Under the pieces are notes generated by a model that worked only from the letters and a program-made list of their open reading frames with translations, had not been told where the DNA came from and did no database searches. Positions 46,260 to 54,940 of a stretch of 64,000 bases of DNA are shown piece by piece. The first letter of the stretch is position 1. Each line of letters starts with the position of its first letter. This DNA comes from Glaciecola punicea ACAM 611 (GTDB lineage: Bacteria; Pseudomonadota; Gammaproteobacteria; Enterobacterales; Alteromonadaceae): positions 124,001-188,000 of the forward strand of contig NZ_BAET01000033.1 of the NCBI RefSeq assembly GCF_000252165.1. Direction: 5' to 3'. The translations under genes were made by a program, and so were the position numbers.

Positions 46260-47384
46260 TTAGCGCTGCGCGATGGGTATCACTTTTCTTGGATCTGCGC
46301 CAACATAATCGGCACTTGGGCGAATTATACGATTATTTGAGCGCTGCTCCATCACGTGCGCAGCCCAGCCCGTTAAGCGTGAGCACACAAATATAGGCGT
46401 GAACAGCTTGGTAGGAATACCCATATAATTATAGGTAGACGCATGGAAAAAATCAGCGTTACAAAACAACTTTTTGCTGTCCCACATAAATTCTTCACAG
46501 GCAACAGAAATATCATATAGTGAAGTATCACCGTTTTGCTTCGCTAGCTTTTCAGACCACGCTTTAATAATGACGTTGCGCGGGTCGGACGTGCGGTAAA
46601 TAGCATGACCAAAGCCCATAATCTTTTCTTTACGTTCAAGCATTGCGGCCATTTGCACTTTTGCGTCACTTGGTGATTTGAACTTCTGGATCATATCCAT
46701 GGCCGCTTCGTTAGCACCACCGTGAAGTGGGCCACGCAAAGTGCCGATTGCACCGGTAATACAAGAGTACATATCAGACAAAGTAGAGGCGCAAACACGT
46801 GCGGTAAAAGTAGAGGCGTTAAATTCGTGCTCAGCATATAAAATTAACGATACGTCCATTACACGCTCATGCTGCGCAGACGGCGTTTTGCCATTTAACA
46901 AGCGTAAAAAGTGGCCACCTAGTGATGCTTCGTCACTGCTACAGTCAATTTCAAGGCCTTCATGTGAATATCTATACCAGTAGCACATAATTGCTGGGAA
47001 GGCGGCGAGTAAACGGTTTGCGGCTTGGCGCTGCTGTGAAAAATCAGCTTCTGGCTCAACGTTACCTAAAAATGAACAGCCCGTGCGCATAACGTCCATA
47101 GGATGAGTGTCTTTGGGGATTAGTTTTAACACGTCTTTTAGTGACTGCCCAATATCGCGTAATCCCAGTAGCTCGGCTTTATATTGCGTTAACTCAGCTG
47201 TAGTGGGTAATTCACCGTTAAATAATAAATAAGCGACTTCTTCAAAGGTAGCATTGTCGGCTAGGTCAGATACGTCATAACCGCAGTAAGTTAATCCGCT
47301 GCCCGATTGGCCCACGGTACAAAGCGCCGTTTCGCCTGCACTTTGACCGCGTAGACCCGCACTATTAATCTTTTTCTCTGTCAT
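46260..47384 (-). CDS. prpC: 2-methylcitrate synthase
   Basis: A 374-residue short citrate synthase-type enzyme condensing propionyl-CoA with oxaloacetate. It starts GLRGQSAGETALCTVGQSGS, and the catalytic His and Asp lie in LHGGANEAAMDM and GFGHAIYRTSDPRN. RPSADYVG near the C-terminus is typical of methylcitrate synthases. It lies between prpB and acnD in the operon, with short gaps. Confidence 0.95.
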   Translation of the reverse strand: MTEKKINSAGLRGQSAGETALCTVGQSGSGLTYCGYDVSDLADNATFEEVAYLLFNGELPTTAELTQYKAELLGLRDIGQSLKDVLKLIPKDTHPMDVMRTGCSFLGNVEPEADFSQQRQAANRLLAAFPAIMCYWYRYSHEGLEIDCSSDEASLGGHFLRLLNGKTPSAQHERVMDVSLILYAEHEFNASTFTARVCASTLSDMYSCITGAIGTLRGPLHGGANEAAMDMIQKFKSPSDAKVQMAAMLERKEKIMGFGHAIYRTSDPRNVIIKAWSEKLAKQNGDTSLYDISVACEEFMWDSKKLFCNADFFHASTYNYMGIPTKLFTPIFVCSRLTGWAAHVMEQRSNNRIIRPSADYVGADPRKVIPIAQR

Positions 47385-47428
47385 GGTAGTTTCCTCTTAT
47401 TAATATTTTTGTACTTTTTACAGTGTAA

Positions 47429-48319
47429 TTACTTATTTTTGCCATTAGCAAATAGCGAATCTAGCTTCTGCTCATAATCGTGATAACCAAGATAGTCATA
47501 TAAATCCATACGCGTTTGCATGTTGCCAATTTCTGCTTTTTGATCGCCATCTTTAAGCAATGTTTTATACACAGACTCAGCCGCTTTATTCATGGCACGA
47601 AACGCGGAGAGTGGATAAAGCACCATAGCGCAGCCCCACTCACCTAACTCCTTTTTGTTCCACAGTTCGGTTTGACCAAACTCAGTGATATTAGCAAGAA
47701 TTGGCACATCTAAGGCTTCGGTAAACGCGCGGTAGTGTTCTTCGGTTTTTATCGCCTCTGCAAAAATACCGTCGGCGCCGGCTGCCACATAGGCTTTAGC
47801 GCGCGCTATTGCAGCGTCTAGTCCTTCTTGCGCGAAGGCGTCGGTGCGCGCCATAATAAAGAAATCAGGATCGATGCGTGCATCCACGGCGGCGCGAATA
47901 CGGTCTGCCATCTCATCAGTAGCCACAATTTCTTTGTTAGGGCGATGACCACAGCGCTTTTGCGCAACTTGGTCTTCAAGATGAACTGCCGCCGCGCCTG
48001 CTTTTTCCATATCACGGATTGTTTTCGCTATATTAAATGCGCCGCCCCAACCGGTATCAATATCAACCAGTAAGGGTAAGCTGGACGCTGCCGTAATGCG
48101 CTGCACATCGGCAATAACATCGTTTAATGAAGTCATACCAAGGTCGGGCAAGCCATAAGAGGCGTTCGCTACACCGCCGCCCGACAAGTAAATGGCTTGA
48201 TGGCCTATTTGCTGGGCCATCATTGCGCTGTATGCATTGATGGTGCCCACAACCTGTAAGGGCTTGTTATTGGCTAAGGCTTGACGAAATTTCGCGCCAG
48301 CAGATAATGGACTTGTCAT
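47429..48319 (-). CDS. prpB: 2-methylisocitrate lyase
   Basis: A 296-residue isocitrate-lyase superfamily enzyme splitting 2-methylisocitrate to pyruvate and succinate. Signature [10 protein letters not shown] carries the catalytic Cys (KKRCGH type), and the metal site is [11 protein letters not shown] choose the ATG at 48319 after AGAGGAAA, which gives [16 protein letters not shown] longer frame to 48376 would overlap the gntR stop and has no support. Length matches E. coli PrpB (296). Confidence 0.95.
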   Translation of the reverse strand: MTSPLSAGAKFRQALANNKPLQVVGTINAYSAMMAQQIGHQAIYLSGGGVANASYGLPDLGMTSLNDVIADVQRITAASSLPLLVDIDTGWGGAFNIAKTIRDMEKAGAAAVHLEDQVAQKRCGHRPNKEIVATDEMADRIRAAVDARIDPDFFIMARTDAFAQEGLDAAIARAKAYVAAGADGIFAEAIKTEEHYRAFTEALDVPILANITEFGQTELWNKKELGEWGCAMVLYPLSAFRAMNKAAESVYKTLLKDGDQKAEIGNMQTRMDLYDYLGYHDYEQKLDSLFANGKNK

Positions 48320-48332
48320 AATGTATTTCCTC

Positions 48333-49052
48333 TTAAGACTTAATGAGTACAATGTTTGCTTGCTCTTTATGAGCAATTTCTTGGGCTATTTTGTTTTCAA
48401 TATTTTTACGCGATGCAGCAATATGACGACGCATGAGCATTTCTGCTAGCTCCCCATCTCTATCTGCAATGGCTTGGATAATGTTGGCGTGTTCATCAAA
48501 AGCGCGACTGGCTCTAGGGCTATGCATGCCAAATTGACAGCGATACATGCGCACCAAGTGATATAGCTGGCCACAAATCAGTTCGATTAACTGCTTGTTG
48601 TGACTCCCTAAAATCACTTTGTAGTGGAAATCGAGATTGCCTTCTTCTTGATAATAGGCAACACCGTCTTTGAGATCTTGCGTTTGGGCGTGAATTTTTA
48701 GCATATCTTGCATATGCAAAATTTCTTCGTCGCTCATATTTTTGGCAGCTTGGCGACACGCCATGCCTTCAAGTGCTTCTCGAGTAATGTATAGCTCTAG
48801 CAAACCTTCAATAGTGCAGGTAACTACGCGCGAACCCACGTTGGCTTTTCGTTCAATAAGGTGACACTTTTCTAAACGGTTTAAGGCCTCACGCAGGGTT
48901 GAGCGGCTAATTTGATAGCGTTTAGCTAACTCAGGCTCACTAATTTTACTCCCGGCAGCAATTTCACCTTCAACAATGGCATGCTGCATTTGTTGAAATA
49001 CTTTGTCGGCAGTGGTCACCGCTGCTTGTTGAGTCGGGTTAGTTATTTTCAT
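48333..49052 (-). CDS. GntR family (FCD) transcriptional regulator of the prp operon
   Basis: A 239-residue regulator. Residues about 10-75 form the winged helix of the GntR family ([33 protein letters not shown]). Residues about 85-215 form an FCD ligand-binding domain, with its metal histidines in DFHYKVI and [12 protein letters not shown]. It is the first gene of the prp operon, 13 bases before prpB, so it probably controls itself. This replaces the sigma54-type PrpR of E. coli. Ligand: likely 2-methylcitrate or a related intermediate (inference). A site pair flanks its promoter. Confidence 0.88.
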   Translation of the reverse strand: MKITNPTQQAAVTTADKVFQQMQHAIVEGEIAAGSKISEPELAKRYQISRSTLREALNRLEKCHLIERKANVGSRVVTCTIEGLLELYITREALEGMACRQAAKNMSDEEILHMQDMLKIHAQTQDLKDGVAYYQEEGNLDFHYKVILGSHNKQLIELICGQLYHLVRMYRCQFGMHSPRASRAFDEHANIIQAIADRDGELAEMLMRRHIAASRKNIENKIAQEIAHKEQANIVLIKS

Positions 49053-49095
49053 ATGAGTGAATAAACCAAGTGTTAATTACTACCAAAATGCCACA

Positions 49096-49111
49096 ATATT
49101 GTCGACATGTA
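49096..49111. promoter_or_regulatory. Degenerate operator-like site downstream of the prp promoter
   Basis: ATATTGTCGACATGTA shares the first 12 bases with the perfect palindrome at 49169-49184. It lies just downstream of the proposed -10 box, between the transcription start and the gntR gene. The centres of the two sites are 73 bases apart, close to seven helical turns, which favours looping by a regulator dimer. Confidence 0.6.
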
Positions 49112-49127
49112 AATTTTATAACGGGCT

Positions 49128-49155
49128 ATAATAAAGAAAATATTTAATTAATCAA
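49128..49155 (-). promoter_or_regulatory. Predicted prp operon promoter
   Basis: On the minus strand TTGATT (49155-49150) and TATTAT (49133-49128) are separated by 16 bases. The pair lies between the two ATTGTCGAC sites, so binding to either or both could block or shape initiation. The element is AT-rich and fits sigma70. Confidence 0.5.
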
Positions 49156-49168
49156 GTTAATAAAACAG

Positions 49169-49184
49169 ATATTGTCGACAATAT
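49169..49184. promoter_or_regulatory. Perfect palindromic operator for the prp GntR regulator
   Basis: ATATTGTCGACAATAT is a perfect 16-bp palindrome. The core ATTGTCGACAAT matches, from memory, the binding motif reported for GntR-type PrpR regulators in Shewanella and relatives. It lies upstream of the predicted -35 box of the gntR-prpBC-acnD-prpF operon. Confidence 0.7.
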
Positions 49185-49605
49185 AGGCGCTAAGTGTTTT
49201 AAAATATTATGGGAAATAGTAGATTACGTACTGGAGCAACAGAAATGTAAATACGCATAAAAAAAGCTTTAAAAAAGTAGTTTGTTACCCTTATAGATAT
49301 AAAAACACAATAATCGGTTAAAAGTTACTGTTAAAATGCCGTTATTGTAGTTTATCGATAGCAAATTAGCTTATCCACAAAGATAGCGTTGTGAAGCTTG
49401 TAAACCAGACAGTCTAGCGCTTCAACCTGCCAGCAACTCGCATGCCATGGTAGATTTATCCACGCAGCTTATAAATCACCAAACTAGAGACTCTTGGCGA
49501 TATCTTTGTGCACAGCCTCCTGTTTGTTCTAATTGCGCTGTGTTAGTGGTAATATGAATGAAAATGTTTTGCATACTAATCAAATAATTAACGGTGATAT
49601 TTATT
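49185..49605. other. Long AT-rich intergenic region with DnaA boxes
   Basis: Beyond the prp operator the region up to DUF1499 is AT-rich, with no coding frame seen. It contains two DnaA-box sequences (49371-49379 and 49456-49464). A GGTGA at 49593-49597 serves as ribosome-binding site for DUF1499. No clear -10/-35 for DUF1499 was selected. Confidence 0.5.
49371..49464 (+). promoter_or_regulatory. Two DnaA boxes
   Basis: TTATCCACA at 49371-49379 is the perfect consensus, and TTATCCACG at 49456-49464 differs at the last base. They have the same orientation and are 85 bases apart (about eight turns). They could be a DnaA-titrating or reactivating locus or a DnaA-regulated promoter. Genes typical of oriC (dnaA, dnaN, mnmG) are absent. 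Confidence 0.45.
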
Positions 49606-50328
49606 ATGAGTAAAGTACTTAAATGGCTTGCAGTGCTAAGCGCTTTGGGCTTTCCCCTTGCATTAATCGGCTTTCGCATAGGTCTTTACGGATTTGGCAC
49701 CGGTTTTCAGATCCTCAATTACACCTTTTATTTAGCCCTTATCGTACTCATAGCGGGCCTTGTTGTTTTTGTTTTGCACAGACGTGCTAAACCCGCTAGC
49801 GGCCGAAACGCTGTTATTGCCGTGGCAATAAGCTTAATCCCCATCGTTGGCCTAGGCATTCAGGTATACGTTGCCAGAACCGTTCCTGCTATCCATAACA
49901 TTTCAACCGATGTACTTAATCCTCCTGGGTTTGACGCCATAGTAGCCATTCGCGGTGACAGCGCTAATCCCTTAGCCTACAGTATTGAAAACGGAAATTT
50001 AGCCGAGCTGCAGCAAGCGGCATATCCAAACATCAAAACCATGAACGTGAGTGCAAGTGTGCAAGACAGCTTTGATAAAGCGCTGGGCGTAGCACAAAGC
50101 TTAGGCTGGGAAATTGTTAATATAAATGAAGATATGGGTATTATTGAAGCGACACAAACAACCACGCTGTGGCAGTTTAAAGATGACATCGTTATTAGAG
50201 TGCAAGCTGATTCTGAAACGCCCAACACTACCAACGTCGATTTACGCTCAGTATCTAGAGTCGGGCGCAGTGACTTGGGCGCTAATGCAAAAAGAATTCA
50301 AGGCTTTAAAGACCAATTCAATCGCTAA
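49606..50328 (+). CDS. DUF1499 family membrane protein
   Basis: A 240-residue protein with two or three N-terminal membrane helices (about residues 7-27, 34-57, 68-90) and a C-terminal soluble domain matching DUF1499. The domain runs from NISTDVLNPPGFDAI through GWEIVNINEDMGIIEATQTT and TLWQFKDDIVIRV to RVGRSDLGANAKRIQGF. The RSRVGxSDxGxNAxRI pattern is the family hallmark. The function is unknown. I choose the ATG at 49606, 8 bases after GGTGA. It precedes the TonB receptor by 75 bases, with a hairpin in between. Confidence 0.85.
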   Translation: MSKVLKWLAVLSALGFPLALIGFRIGLYGFGTGFQILNYTFYLALIVLIAGLVVFVLHRRAKPASGRNAVIAVAISLIPIVGLGIQVYVARTVPAIHNISTDVLNPPGFDAIVAIRGDSANPLAYSIENGNLAELQQAAYPNIKTMNVSASVQDSFDKALGVAQSLGWEIVNINEDMGIIEATQTTTLWQFKDDIVIRVQADSETPNTTNVDLRSVSRVGRSDLGANAKRIQGFKDQFNR

Positions 50329-50342
50329 AATTTAATGATGAA

Positions 50343-50369
50343 TAGCAACTGGTCAAAAATCAGTTGCTA
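50343..50369 (+). terminator. Hairpin between DUF1499 and the TonB receptor gene
   Basis: TAGCAACTG (50343-50351) and CAGTTGCTA (50361-50369) make a perfect 9-base stem with a 9-base loop. No T-tract follows. It suggests that the TonB receptor gene begins a separate unit. Confidence 0.6.
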
Positions 50370-50403
50370 ACGTCCAAAACCACCTATTCGGATATTATCA
50401 AAC

Positions 50404-52770
50404 ATGCAAAAAAATGCGTCTTCATTGCGCTGCACATTAGGGGCCCTGTCGGTTTTGCTTCCGATTTTTTGCGCGACAGCCTTCGCACAGCAAGAAAACG
50501 ATAAAGAAATTGAAGTAATTGAGGTTACCGGCAACGCCTCTAACGCCGCATTACTTTCCCCTAAGCAAAGCTTAATTGACGGGCCTTTTGGAGATGGCCT
50601 ATCTATCCAAAATATTGCGCGCTCGGTAACCCCTATTTCGGCGCAGATGATGGAAGTGCTTAACATTACCACTTTGCAAGATATTTTGGCTGTGAGCCCA
50701 AGTACTTATGCGGCAAGTGGTTTTGGCGCGCCTAGCCTGCCTACAATTAGAGGTCAGCTAGGTGAGCTCTTGCAAGATGGTGTGAGGCGTCAAGCCGGTA
50801 ATAACGGATTTGGTGTGCCGCTGTCATTTAACGCTATTGAACAAGTTGACGTGGTGAAAGGGCCGCCTCCTGTGCTGTTTGGCAGCAGTCAGCGCAACGG
50901 CGGCTTTGTTAACTTACAATCCAAACGTGCATCCGTAAGCAAGCAAGACAGCAAAATGTCACTCTCCGCGGGCCGATGGGACAGCTACCGCGCCCAAATA
51001 GATACCTCCAAGGTCTTGGTTGACAATAAAAGCGGGCTACGGCTAAGCTATGAACGCATAGACAACGGCGATTTTTATGATTTTAGCGGGTATAAAAGCG
51101 ACAGCCTTTACAGCGCTTTTCGCTTAGTACCCAATAGTGACAGCACATGGGATATCAACGTTGAATATTATGACGTGGAATTTACCGACAACGCCGGCAT
51201 AAACCGCCCCACCCAAAACCTCATTGACAAGGGCTTATATATTACTGGCCAAGGCGCTCAGGCTAATGGCAGCTTAATTCCCAGAGCAGGCTCGGTTATC
51301 TCGCCAACGGGGGAAGTGCGCATAAACCGAAGCCAAGTGTTGACCGATCCAGGCAATATCAATACCGCCACAACTTTCCTAGTCCACAGTATTTACAGGC
51401 GCCAACTAAGCGATAATGCTCGACTTAAAAACACCACATATTATCAGCATCTTGAGCGTGAAAGCATCGCCCAAAATAGCTTTGTAGAAATTATTGACGC
51501 GGCTAATACCGCGCAAAACCGCACCGAATTAGCTTACGACTGGCACCACAGTCAGCAAAGTATCATCGCGTTTGACGTGCGCTATAACAGCGTATTAGGC
51601 TACAGTCAGTTCACTACCGAAGCCGATGCACCAATTGATCTAACCGGACCTATTATGAATCGGCGTATCCCCCTTACTAGCGAGCAACAAGCGCGCTTGG
51701 TTGAATTACGCCCAGGGGTATTTGTATCACCCGGCGGGCAATACGATATTAACGGCGACGGCGCAGGGGACTTTTCGCTCTCAGACACCACCGACTCAAG
51801 CAGTTGGCAAACAGGTTTAGCCGTGCAGCACGACAGCCAATGGACAGATGAACTAAGCACCAGCCTAGGCTACAGGCTCGACTATTATGATGTAAAAGCC
51901 CAAGACCCCATTGCACCTCAGGGGCAAATGCCGGTATCTGACAGCATTAATGAAATATTGCAGTCTGCTCAAATTAGCGTTAGCTATGCTATTACTGCCT
52001 CGTTAACGTCGTATATTGCGGGCAGTTATAACGAAGCCACATCAAACAGTATGGCTGGCGGCAATGTCCTTGGCAGCGACAACACCATCAACGAATTAAA
52101 TTTTGCGACTAACAATAGCTTGTTTGAAGCGGGTATAAAGTATGCGCCCAGTGATAGCCATTGGTATGTAGACGGCGCATGGTTTAATCAAAGACGAAGC
52201 TTACGCAATCGCGACGGCAGCAACACAGGCGTGCGCGCAACAGGCCTAGAGCTACAAGCTTTTTATACCGCCGAGCGCTTTTGGTTTAACGCCGGGTATA
52301 CCTATATAGATGCACGTTATGACAACAGCGCCACCAGCCAAGGATCGCGCCAAGTAGCTGATGCTTTTGACAACACCCGTCCTGATATTATTCAAGGCAC
52401 GGGCCTTGGTTCGCCCAACTTCACCCCTTTTGCTGCGTCAAACACCCAAGTACAAGGGATCCCGCAGCAAAGCCTAGGGCTAAACGGCGGCCTTAATATT
52501 AACGAAAAATGGTCAGCAGGCTTCTCCGGTATTTATACAAAAAGCTACCCCTTGGACTTTTTGGCTACAGTGCTGATACGCGACCAGTTTACCCTCGATC
52601 TTAATACTCGCTATCTGTTTAGCGAGCAGCTCGCCCTGCGCTTTACCCTAAACAATGTGACCAACGAAAAGAATTGGCGGCCCGTGTTTGAAGGCGGATT
52701 TTTTGGGTCAACACTGGTGTTTCCAGAGCTGCCCATTCACGGCGAAGTTAAGCTAAGCTACTCATTTTAA
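50404..52770 (+). CDS. TonB-dependent outer-membrane receptor
   Basis: A 788-residue receptor for active uptake across the outer membrane. The signal peptide is cleaved near residue 28 (CATAFAQQ). A TonB-box-like EIEVIEVTGN follows. The plug covers about residues 50-170 (ISAQMMEVLNITTLQDILAV, then DVVKGPPPVLFGSSQRNGGF), and the rest is a 22-strand barrel ending VKLSYSF. The plug pattern VKGPxxxLxG is that of siderophore-type receptors, but no siderophore genes or Fur-like site were seen. It is the first gene of the cluster with a VTT-flavoprotein fusion, DUF547 and Ynj-like ABC importer, so the ligand is probably handed to that importer. Confidence 0.9.
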   Translation: MQKNASSLRCTLGALSVLLPIFCATAFAQQENDKEIEVIEVTGNASNAALLSPKQSLIDGPFGDGLSIQNIARSVTPISAQMMEVLNITTLQDILAVSPSTYAASGFGAPSLPTIRGQLGELLQDGVRRQAGNNGFGVPLSFNAIEQVDVVKGPPPVLFGSSQRNGGFVNLQSKRASVSKQDSKMSLSAGRWDSYRAQIDTSKVLVDNKSGLRLSYERIDNGDFYDFSGYKSDSLYSAFRLVPNSDSTWDINVEYYDVEFTDNAGINRPTQNLIDKGLYITGQGAQANGSLIPRAGSVISPTGEVRINRSQVLTDPGNINTATTFLVHSIYRRQLSDNARLKNTTYYQHLERESIAQNSFVEIIDAANTAQNRTELAYDWHHSQQSIIAFDVRYNSVLGYSQFTTEADAPIDLTGPIMNRRIPLTSEQQARLVELRPGVFVSPGGQYDINGDGAGDFSLSDTTDSSSWQTGLAVQHDSQWTDELSTSLGYRLDYYDVKAQDPIAPQGQMPVSDSINEILQSAQISVSYAITASLTSYIAGSYNEATSNSMAGGNVLGSDNTINELNFATNNSLFEAGIKYAPSDSHWYVDGAWFNQRRSLRNRDGSNTGVRATGLELQAFYTAERFWFNAGYTYIDARYDNSATSQGSRQVADAFDNTRPDIIQGTGLGSPNFTPFAASNTQVQGIPQQSLGLNGGLNINEKWSAGFSGIYTKSYPLDFLATVLIRDQFTLDLNTRYLFSEQLALRFTLNNVTNEKNWRPVFEGGFFGSTLVFPELPIHGEVKLSYSF

Positions 52771-52782
52771 GGAAGAGTCTAC

Positions 52783-54936
52783 GTGTATAAAAAATTAACC
52801 ATTGCGGTGGTGGTAGCGGCGCTGATCGCAAGCTTCTTTTACTTCAATTTAAATACCTACCTCACCTTAGACGGCCTTAAAAACTCCATCGACGATTTCA
52901 GGCAGTGGCGCGATGCTTCGCCTGTTTTAGTCTTGGGTGGCTTCTTTTTAATATATGTGGTAGTGACAGCGCTTTCACTGCCCGGCGCCGCCATACTGAC
53001 CATAACGGCAGGCGCGCTGTTTGGCTTGTTTGAAGGCTTGCTACTAGCCTCTTTTGCCTCAAGCATAGGGGCTCTTTTAGCATTTTTAGTGTCTCGTTAT
53101 ATATTAAGAGACACCATTAAGAAAAAGTTTCCTGAGCGCTTAACGGCAATAGACAAAGGCGTTGAAAGAGAAGGTGCGTTTTACTTATTTACACTGCGCC
53201 TAGTCCCTCTTTTTCCCTTCTTTTTAATTAACCTACTAATGGGCCTTACGGCGATAAAGTCATGGACCTTTTACTGGGTCAGCCAACTAGGTATGCTGGC
53301 AGGTACCTTTGTGTTTGTAAACGCCGGTACCCAGCTTGCCCAGCTTAACAGCCTGCAGGGTATTTTGTCGTTCGACCTTATTTTATCCTTTGTTCTACTG
53401 GGTGTTTTTCCGCTAATAGCCAAAGCGATTATTAACCTTATAAAAAAACGCCGCGTGTATAAAGGCTGGCATAAACCCAAAAGCTTTGACCGCAATATGA
53501 TTGTGATCGGCGCGGGCGCGGGTGGTTTAGTCACCAGCTATATTGGCGCGGCGGTTAAGGCAAAAGTGACCTTAATTGAAGCAGGAGAAATGGGCGGTGA
53601 TTGCTTGAATTACGGCTGTGTGCCCAGCAAAGCGCTGATTAAAAGTGCTAAAATCGTCAGCCAATTTCAAGAGGCCCAAAAATATGGACTTGATGAAACT
53701 AAGGTCAGCTTTTCATTTAAAAACGTGATGCAGCGCGTACACGATATCATTGCCGAAATAGCCCCGCATGACAGCGTTGAGCGCTACACCAATTTAGGCG
53801 TAGAAGTGCTTAAAGGCTACGCTACCTTTGTTGATCCGTGGACCGTAGACATTGCCCTAAACAACGGCAGCAAGCAACGCTTAAGCGCACGTAATATCGT
53901 TATTGCCACCGGCGCTCGTCCTTTTATACCACCCTTACCCGGCATCGAAGATTCTGGCTATGTAACCAGTGACACCATGTGGCTTGAGTTTGCAAAGCTA
54001 GAAAATACACCTAAAAAGCTGGTTGTACTAGGCGGCGGCCCTATAGGCTGCGAACTGTCGCAGGCATTTGCACGCCTTGGCAGCGAGGTGTCTCAAATTG
54101 AGTTAGCCACGCGTATTATGTCAAAAGAGGACACCGAGGTGTCTGCGTTTGCTAAACAAAGTTTGCGCGACAGCGGTGTAAATGTGCTAACCGAGCACGA
54201 AGCTTTGCGTTTTGAACGCCACGACGGTAAAAAATTCATTGTGGTGAAACATCAGCAACAAGAACTGTCAATAGAGTACGATGCGTTAATATGCGCCGTT
54301 GGCCGCGCCGCTCGCCTTGAAGGGTATGGTTTAGATGTACTGGGGATTGAAAGCGGTCGCACTATTAAAACTAACGCGTTTTTAGAAACCAAATACCCGA
54401 ACATTTTAGCCGCCGGCGACATTGTGGGGCCCTATCAGTTTACCCACGTGGCCGCTCATCATGGCTGGTATGCGGCGGTGAATAGCTTGTTTGGCCCCTT
54501 CAAAAAATTCAAAGTAGATTACCGCGTGATCCCCTGGGTCACTTTCATCGATCCCGAAGTGGCTCGCGTAGGTATTAATGAACAAGACGCGATTGATCAA
54601 GAAATTGACTATGAGATAACGCGCTATGATTTTGAAGAGCTTGACCGCGCCATTTGTGAAAGTGCCAACAAAGGCTTCATCAAAGTCATCACACCCAAAG
54701 GCAAAGACAAAATTTTAGGCGTGACGGTTGTGTCACAGCACGCAGGCGATTTAATTGCCGAGTTCGTGCTGGCCATGAAGCACGGTTTGGGGCTACAAAA
54801 AATATTGGGCACTATTCATAGCTACCCCACGTGGGCTGAAAGCAGCAAGTTTGCGGCGGGCGAGTGGAAACGTGCGCATGCGCCTGAAAAAGTACTCAGT
54901 TTACTTGAAAAGTATCACGCGTTTAGAAGAGGATAA
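52783..54936 (+). CDS. VTT/TVP38 membrane domain fused to a MerA-like FAD disulfide reductase
   Basis: A 717-residue fusion. Residues about 1-220 are a TVP38/TMEM64 (VTT) domain with several helices and the core RLVPLFPFFLINLLMGLTAI, related to lipid scramblases. Residues about 236-717 are a pyridine nucleotide-disulfide oxidoreductase. It has the FAD motif VIGAGAGGLVTSYIGA, redox pair Cys274-x4-Cys279 in GGDCLNYGCVPSK, NAD motif VVLGGGPIGCELSQAF, and ILAAGDIVGPYQFTHVA. At the C-terminal catalytic motif it reads HSYPTWAE: Tyr681 replaces the usual His of HPTxxE, as in mercuric reductase. It lacks the MerA C-terminal cysteine pair and any N-terminal HMA domain. The substrate is unknown, and the fusion would hold the reductase at the membrane. 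Confidence 0.9.
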   Translation: MYKKLTIAVVVAALIASFFYFNLNTYLTLDGLKNSIDDFRQWRDASPVLVLGGFFLIYVVVTALSLPGAAILTITAGALFGLFEGLLLASFASSIGALLAFLVSRYILRDTIKKKFPERLTAIDKGVEREGAFYLFTLRLVPLFPFFLINLLMGLTAIKSWTFYWVSQLGMLAGTFVFVNAGTQLAQLNSLQGILSFDLILSFVLLGVFPLIAKAIINLIKKRRVYKGWHKPKSFDRNMIVIGAGAGGLVTSYIGAAVKAKVTLIEAGEMGGDCLNYGCVPSKALIKSAKIVSQFQEAQKYGLDETKVSFSFKNVMQRVHDIIAEIAPHDSVERYTNLGVEVLKGYATFVDPWTVDIALNNGSKQRLSARNIVIATGARPFIPPLPGIEDSGYVTSDTMWLEFAKLENTPKKLVVLGGGPIGCELSQAFARLGSEVSQIELATRIMSKEDTEVSAFAKQSLRDSGVNVLTEHEALRFERHDGKKFIVVKHQQQELSIEYDALICAVGRAARLEGYGLDVLGIESGRTIKTNAFLETKYPNILAAGDIVGPYQFTHVAAHHGWYAAVNSLFGPFKKFKVDYRVIPWVTFIDPEVARVGINEQDAIDQEIDYEITRYDFEELDRAICESANKGFIKVITPKGKDKILGVTVVSQHAGDLIAEFVLAMKHGLGLQKILGTIHSYPTWAESSKFAAGEWKRAHAPEKVLSLLEKYHAFRRG

Positions 54937-54940
54937 TAGT

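Noticed and set aside
48320-48376. Extended N-terminus of prpB
   Set aside because: It overlaps the gntR stop region and lacks a ribosome-binding site. The ATG at 48319 gives the normal length.
49371-49464. Chromosome replication origin
   Set aside because: Only two DnaA boxes were seen and no dnaA, dnaN, mnmG or recF neighbours, so an origin is not supported.
52783-54936. Mercury-resistance gene merA
   Set aside because: No merR, merT or merP, no HMA domain and no C-terminal cysteine pair.
54851-54940. Longer start of the DUF547 gene
   Set aside because: It would overlap the flavoprotein fusion, while the ATG at 54941 has a good ribosome-binding site and begins a proper signal peptide.
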